From Imbricaverruca yamaguchii (Eukaryota; Arthropoda; Thecostraca; Neoverrucidae), in NCBI GenBank assembly GCA_034440575.1, contig JAOTOL010001522.1, positions 527,001-591,000 on the forward strand: DNA of 64,000 bases. Reading direction: 5' to 3'. Position numbers and translations under genes: made by a program. Of the stretch, positions 57,916 to 64,000 are shown one piece after another; position 1 is the first letter of the stretch, and every line of letters begins with the position of its first letter. Below the pieces are notes generated by a model, which was not told the origin of the DNA, searched no databases, and was given only the letters and a program-made list of their open reading frames with translations.

Positions 57916-58590
57916 TCAATGAAGAACAATCTGAATTGTGGGCAACTATATATTGGTTAACAGACAATGACTCACTGCATCTTTTGGCTATTTCGAAATT
58001 TCTGTTTACGGGACAATTCAAATCGTGACATTGTGATATAATGTCACGTGACCTATTTTGCCGTTCGGTATAGCCACAAAGCAATTTGAAAAAATGCAGA
58101 TATGAATTTCGAAATCTTGTTATTCCAAGGAATTTGGATATGCTGCCCTGAATCCACCTTTGCAAATTTTACTTCGACCAGGTCAACGGTCCAGGAGTTA
58201 TAGCCTCAGGCATTCTTGAAGGTCACTGTAAGGTTATGTTCGGTGAACGATAACTAAGTTAATTATCAGTAACAATATAACCATCCAGACATTTTTGAAC
58301 TTGCGAAGATTCAAGCAATCTAATTCTGACAATATTTGTAATATGCGATGAATAATAAAAGTAACCTCATAACCTCAGGCAACGTGACCTCCGATGACCT
58401 CGTCGCCCGTGAAATTTTACTTTTTTTAGTTGACTTGTTATTTGGGCTTTTGGACGCATCGACCAGATTTGATCATTTAGTGCCCATAACTAGTGATGTG
58501 ATAATACTGTGCCTAGGCCTTCTAAAGATCTAAAATATACATACGCCCAAGTCACACACCCAAACAACACGCAAAATAGATGCCATGTTC
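57916..58590. other. Intergenic, nothing recognised
   Basis: AT-rich sequence without a supported gene. Confidence 0.4.
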
Positions 58591-60910
58591 CGCTACACTG
58601 GCGGCCAGATGACAGCAAAACTTATGCCAGATATATAATCAAATATTTTACCTGTCTGGACAAAACACGAAAAGTCACCTAAAATATCAGTAAATTTAAG
58701 CGGGTCCACCTGTCGCCCAAAATTCCATCTGTATTGAACTCTGAAGCGGGGACATTCCAGCAGAACATGGCGCATTGTCAGAGGCACATCGCAACAGCTA
58801 TAGATCGGCTTTGTTCCCTTCATCAGCAAGTAGCTATAAGTGGCGCATGTGTGCCCAATCCTTAGCCAAGCAAGTACTACTTTTTCCAATCGAGATTTTC
58901 TCATTGAGGACTCAAATGACGCTTGCCGGTTTTTCAACCTTTTTAGCTTGTTATTGTCAGTGGAGTCCCAAGTTTGCTGCCATTGAAGTCTGAAGAATGC
59001 ATTGATAGATTGGTTGAACTTTGTGGCATAGAGTGAAATGCACGAGAGGGGGGCCGACCAGCTGCCCTCCTTGCCGCGGCATCAGCCATGTAGTGGAACC
59101 ACTCACGAAGGCACATCACACACCATCAGCCGTCTTCGAGCCATTAGTATAGGTAAAAGCACATCCATCATAAGATTCCAGGTGGTCCAAGGCCCTCAAA
59201 CGAAAGACGTCTTGTAAGACCTCCACTTTGCAGTTGCACGTCAAGCGGGTGTCAATTGTAGGTGGGGTCAGTTCCAAAGCCGGAGTGGGGATTAACTCCA
59301 CTTGTATAATGGTGCGAAAACGAATGCTGCTTTCCTGCAGCAACTCACTCACGCAGACACCAAATGGGTTCAATTCATCGACTCGTCCACGCCGGAGCAT
59401 ACATAGCATACAGTTTGAAAACACAAATTGGTAAGCTGGGTGTGTGGGGAACTGTAAATTCTGCAAGAATAGCACAGTCAGTGTTTTGCTCTTCTCATGG
59501 ATGGTGGCAGCTTATGAGCTTCTGCCAGGGTACTTGCGATTGGCGAACTACGAAAAGCTTTCGTAGCAATTATCATGGCTGCATGATGAATGATGTCGAG
59601 AGTGCGTTTGATAGAAAAGCTGGCAGAGTCGTATACAAAACAACAGTGATCGAGTTTCGATCGAATAAGTGATCGGTGCAATCGCAAAAGGGTATCTTTG
59701 TCCGATCCGTACGTTGTGCGTGACGGGCATTTCATGATATTCAAAGCTTTTCCTCATGTTTCCGTAGGGCTCTTAGGTGACTTCTATGGCATACAGCTGT
59801 CCAGTAGTACACCCGAGAATCTTGTTGCTGGTACGAAAGGTATATTCCGTCCATAGAGTTCGATTTTTGGGTTTTGACAGTACCGACGACGGTAGAAGTG
59901 CATTGCCACCGCCTTTTCTTTGGAGAATCGGAAGCCATTTGCGATGCTCCACCTCTCCAGATGGGAGATGGCAAGCTGCATCTGCCTCGATAGAGACGAT
60001 GTTCGTGATGCAGATGCCCAGATTGCAAGATCATCAGCAATTGCAGATTTCCCGATACTAGGCGGCAGGCCATCTCCAATGCTATTAATCATCACTGTAA
60101 ACAAGACCACACTTAAAATGTTTCCCTGTGGAGTACCGTTCAACTGCTTAGAAAGATCAGACGTGGTATGTCCCACTCGTACGTGAAATGTCCTTTCGGC
60201 CGGAACATTCTTCAAAAAGATATACAGACACGCGCCCCAGCAGGCCATAGCTTCAAACGTGCACCATGCCTTCATGTGGAATTGTAGTCATCCTCGATGT
60301 CGAAGAAGACAGCACCGAGATGCCGCTGTTCCTTAAAACTGGCTTGGATCACAGTGTCCAATGTTAAAACATGATCAACAGTAGAACGATGTTTTCGAAA
60401 CCCACACTGACCCGCAGTAAATGGTTTCGTTCCTCCAATAACCACATCAGTCGTAGGCTTGCAAGCTTTTTCATTAATTTACAAAGGCATGATGTGAGTG
60501 AAATCGGCCGATAGTGCAGAGGGACAAGGCCACTCTTACTTGGTTTTGATACAGGGATAACAGTGGCTTCTCGCCATGAGGGCCACCATTATCTCCGTTC
60601 CAGACGGCGTTAAACGTATTGAGAAATATTGCGAGCGCATTAGGGGGAGGTGACGAATCATTTCATTATGTATGGTGTCCGCCCCCTCACTCACACAGCG
60701 CAAGGCACTAGTCGCCGACATAAACTCCGCCATGGTAAAAGGGAAGTTATACGAGTAGTGTTCCTGAGTTTGAAACTCAGCGGGTGTGGCCTTACATTGG
60801 GCTTTGTGTCGCCTAAATACAGGATTGTTGCTACCGTTCGAGCTATGTTCCGCAAATGCTCCAAAAATTGTATTGTTAACATGGAGTGGTTGCACGACGA
60901 CTTCACCGAT
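58590..60910 (-). mobile_element. Ingi/Jockey-like LINE, reverse transcriptase to C-terminus, decayed
   Basis: Read leftward: MAEFMSATSALRCVSEGADT (60740-60670) is the RT N-terminal part. Then NGTPQGNILSVVLF and IADDLAIWASA (60170-60030) are the core and motif C, followed by HLERWSIANGFRFSKEKA. Thumb sequence SLIRSKLDHCCFVYDSASFS is at 59660-59600, and a start of RNase H (YTNGSKTADGV) at 59150-59116. The C-terminal segment VLAWLRIGHTCATYSYLLMK with a CC...H...C pattern is at 58880-58740. The motif order is that of Ingi/Vingi and Jockey elements. Stops and frameshifts make it inactive. Confidence 0.85.
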
Positions 60911-61015
60911 TACACGTATAGAACAGGTAGTGGGGTTAACCTAAAACGGTCTGAAATACGTTTAGTGTGTGCCCACACTTGCGACAAGGGCGTCGATCGG
61001 TTCTGGTTACTAATG

Positions 61016-61181
61016 TTGGTTGGTTGGTTATTGGTTTTACGACACATCGACCGTTGAGTCATGCAGCGTCGCCAATCTCTCACGCCGATTGGTTGCGGGC
61101 GAAGAGTAGCGACAGGTGAGACTCGAACCCACAACCTTCCGATTGTGAGACGAGCAACTTACCCCTAGGCCACTCGTCCCC
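61016..61181 (-). mobile_element. tRNA-derived SINE with perfect target-site duplication
   Basis: On the minus strand it starts GGGGACGAGTGGCCTAGGGG, with an A-box (TGGCCTAGGGGTAAG). A CTCACAA loop follows, which would give a Val-CAC type anticodon, then a B-box (GGTTCGAGTCTCACC). After about 70 bp of unrelated body it ends in an AACC-repeat tail. Both flanks carry the 13-bp target duplication ctggttactaatg (61003-61015 and 61182-61194). Pairing in the anticodon stem is poor, so it is a SINE rather than a functional tRNA gene. Confidence 0.85.
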
Positions 61182-61194
61182 CTGGTTACTAATG

Positions 61195-61690
61195 AAAAAT
61201 CGCCTCTGCCTCACGAATTGTGCGGCGTGACGCGACCATTGTTCTCTGAAATTCTAATATATTTTCGATGGGGCTGTTGCGGTGAAATTTTTTATCAGGG
61301 GACGGCGCCGCTTACTGATAGCCACTCTGTACTCCTCGGTCCACCACGGGACGGTAAATGGCCACTAATACCCACACACAGAGGTCGTCCCGTTCCGTCC
61401 GTCTGCAACTGACCTCTCCCTGGCTTCAGCTTATATCTCACCCCTCCTCTCTTGGCACGTAATCTGATTCCCTTGTTAACGCCCACTTTCACATTAATCT
61501 CATACTTGAACGCTCAGCGAAGTCTTCAGATCATTCTTTGCATACCCCGCTGGAACGTTCGCAAAGCGATATGGCCATCTTTGTCCCAGGAAATTGATGA
61601 TGACATCCATCCTCCACGTCTCACCCTCCAACATCTGCTTTACTCAATACCATATTACTCGCGGCAGAGAAGCACGTCCCTCACACTCGT
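61195..61690. other. Intergenic, nothing recognised
   Basis: No supported feature. The SINE insertion flanks show it was present before the SINE arrived. Confidence 0.35.
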
Positions 61691-63250
61691 CGCTCCCCCG
61701 GCCGTAATTACGTGCCGCGGGGGAATCACGAGTGTCGTTCCCCCACGGCACGTAGGGCACGTAGCCTGCGGCGGCGGGCGAAGCGGAAATTTCGCAAAGA
61801 TCTAACCACACAAAACATGTTAGAAGCCCGCGAGGCTAAAAGCCGTTGCCAGCAAATTACCCTTGAGGTCAAAACACAGCTGGCAACTCTATTCCAACAC
61901 GTTCCAGCATTTTACTCCCATCTTACAAATTTGGACTCAAATTCGTTCCTTCTACAATGGCAGATCCCAAGCGGCGCATTCCCACATATCACAATCAATC
62001 AGTGCAACATAACAGAACCCACAGCCGTCGCGGAACACCTCGCAACTTACCATTTTGACATACCTTCCAACAATCAGCACCTACTCACAGCACACCACAT
62101 TCCTTCGCGATATCCTTGCCATCTGTGATTTTGGCTCCTACAACATTGAACCACACAACGCCCCCTTTACGCTCTAGGAACTTGTGTTATCCCTGTCCAG
62201 GGTAACCATCCCTACGGCTGGCCCTGATCAATCAGGCATACACCTTCTTCCAAAGTCTCTCCGACCCCGGTAAAGATAACCTCCTCTGGGCGCTAAATCA
62301 CCTATGGATTGACGATATTTTCACAGTTTCTTGGTCTACTAGCACTGTCATCCCTATCTCTAAGCGTCTTAAACCTCGACATCTCCCTTCCAGCTATCGC
62401 CCTATATCTCTTACTTGTGCTTCCAAAATCTTCAAGTGCATGGTCAATGGACGAATCAGAGTCTATCTTGAAAATAGCAAAATGTCATTCCCTTTTGAAA
62501 GTGGCTTTCGACCACCACTGATAACCTCGTCGAAATTGTAGACTCAATCCAGCATGGATCGACGGACAAATTATACACGATTTCCCTTTTGCTAGACGTA
62601 CACTCCACGTTATGATACGTCTCCATCAGCACTTATACGCAGATTTCGTTTCGGACTCTCTTCGGGAATGATCACCCTACCCGGTCCTCCTCGAGCTGCT
62701 TTTCCGGTTTTTTTTTGCATGACACCAGACTTTCCGACTTGATCTGATTATTTTTTGCCTGGATTCTACCTGGTTCGAGCTGAATTGACGTGAAGTTAAA
62801 AGCTATAAGGCATGCGTTACACGCTCCTTGTCTTCCCCTCCGATTCTGTGCATTTGTGTGATTAGGGTGTAGGGCGCATCGACCATGGTAGATCTTTTGG
62901 CGCCCAGTCTCATAACATGCGAATATATAGGTTACCTTCCAATAGGAAGGAAGAGACCGATCAAATTTGGGAAAAAGTACGGCTACCCCATGACTTGCGC
63001 TTGGTTGTACCTTTGGGTTTTTTAAAGCAGCTCGATCTTTTTTACCTATTTGTTTACCAAGTTTGTTTACCAAGCTTGAAATCAGACACAAACCAACACA
63101 TCCACCGGTCGCCTACGGCTTGCCCTGAGCGACGGACATCCGCTTCGTTCTCAGGTCGCGGGTGGCCAGCAGAGCCTGTTCCGGGGCGGTCATACTGGTC
63201 GCCCTCCAATTGTTCTTCCGACTATGAATGCTCCTATGTATGAATTGTAT
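61690..63250 (+). mobile_element. LINE fragment (I/R1/Jockey-like RT N-terminal part), decayed
   Basis: RRAKRKFRKDLTTQNMLEAR (61765-61830) and following text resemble the linker between endonuclease and RT. After a frameshift, TSTVIPISKRLKPRHLPSSY RPISLTCASKIFKCMVNGRI (62340-62460) is a clear RT start, with ESGFR just after. The RT core is lost beyond 62620. The rest to about 63250 is 3' sequence without motifs. A hairpin with near-perfect 16-bp arms lies at 61710-61753 (acgtgccgcgggggaa and its complement). Confidence 0.7.
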
Positions 63251-63894
63251 GTACTGTGTAATTTATATGTACCCCACACCACTCGCCGATTTTCTTGTTT
63301 GCCGGCGTTCCCCTACTTTCCTTTCTTGATTGTCTGATACCGGATGCAACATAAGCCCGTCTAAAGTCTAACGCATCTCCTCTCTAGCAGATAGCACGTT
63401 GCTCTGCTGAGGAAAACAATTAGGACAAAAAGACATGTTGCTCCCCGTCCAAACTAGCACCGTGCGACTAGAGCTAAGCCTCAATCACTCCGTCAACCCC
63501 GGCTGGCGGGATGAGGGGGGGTGACCACCCCGATAAAACTGAGCAAGCAGACAGGACATGGGATTTGTCCTACCTGTTCATATTAGGAAGATTGGTGTTG
63601 CAGGGCCAGGTGAAGGACAGATATGTTGAGATGGGATGGACATTGGAATGGAAACCTAGGGATGGAAGGATGAGTGAGGCACTCCCAGTCTGACCCCCCA
63701 ACATTGGAGCACTCAATCCAACACTACGGAAATGTGTTGCCTCGTCGGGGAGGGTTGTTACACCAAAGACGACCAATGAGATAAATATTAACTGACAGGA
63801 GTGACACCAGGTCGCAATACTAATCAGAGTAAGTACAAAATCCAACTTCACCCCGCTATACCGTTTTTCCGTCCTCCGTTTTCTTCTCATCTCC
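63251..63894. other. Intergenic, nothing recognised
   Basis: No gene is supported. Open frames of 60-122 codons here have no recognisable product. Confidence 0.4.
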
Positions 63895-64000
63895 AAGAGG
63901 GAAACATTCTGCCAATGCGAGGGAATACATTCCGCCACACTGGGAGAGAATGCATTCTACCATTGCGAGGGGAAAACATTCTGCCACACTGCGAAGGCAG
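63895..64000 (+). repeat. ~24-bp tandem repeat reaching the window edge
   Basis: Four units of the form gaaacattctgccannctgcg, ending in gcgaggg or ctgggaga. The array continues past the right edge. Confidence 0.85.

Noticed and set aside
61110..61181. Functional tRNA-Val gene
   Set aside because: A and B boxes are present, but the anticodon stem does not pair well and a SINE body with tail and target duplication is attached.

Overview
The window is eukaryotic nuclear DNA: split genes with GT-AG junctions, non-LTR retrotransposon remnants with reverse transcriptase, a tRNA-derived SINE, TTAA-flanked inverted-repeat elements, and very heavy micro-, mini- and satellite repeats. No bacterial genes or operons are visible. 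The best gene matches (a Grindelwald-type TNF receptor and a FARP/Cdep-type FERM protein) point to an arthropod. The abundance of long CA/TG and GA repeats would fit a crustacean, but that is only a guess.

Two genes are supported by reading frame, splice signals and intron phase. (1) Minus strand, about 10.35 kb down past the left edge: the 5' part of a FERM-domain gene. It has a probable non-coding CpG-island exon (10069-10352), an exon with the start codon and the first FERM strand (7374-7799), and an exon completing the start of the FERM F1 lobe (754-858). The rest lies off the left edge. (2) Plus strand, 27.1-55.8 kb: a four-exon single-pass receptor of 308 residues. Its exons are signal peptide plus eight-cysteine domain (27099-27315), juxtamembrane (49847-49903), transmembrane (54115-54320) and cytoplasmic tail (55347-55793). 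All three junctions keep phase. The two genes are divergent, and each has a CpG-rich 5' region. A possible alternative first exon of the receptor lies at 49356-49398.

The rest is repeats. 0-4.8 kb: LINE fragments and microsatellites inside a FERM-gene intron. 4.8-7.4 kb: a 56-bp satellite. 10.4-26.2 kb: intergenic, with a 1.35-kb TTAA element, 16-bp minisatellites and several decayed LINEs with CCHC gag-like ORF1, reverse transcriptase and RNase H. 27.3-49.8 kb: the receptor's first intron, with a second TTAA element, an old degenerate 2.3-kb array and four large tandem arrays (37.8-45.05 kb). 50.3-53.0 kb: a CR1-like LINE in intron 2. 58.6-63.3 kb: two more LINE remnants and a SINE with a perfect 13-bp target duplication.

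The most striking observation is that at three of the six splice donors I can assign, the exon's last bases plus the donor are themselves tandemly copied into the following intron: the 56-bp satellite, a degenerate array at 27.3-28.05 kb, and a 30-33-bp array at 54.3-54.6 kb. Two other large arrays (38.9-41.5 kb) show the same CAG/GTG arrangement behind candidate exons. This looks like recurrent minisatellite formation seeded at 5' splice sites.
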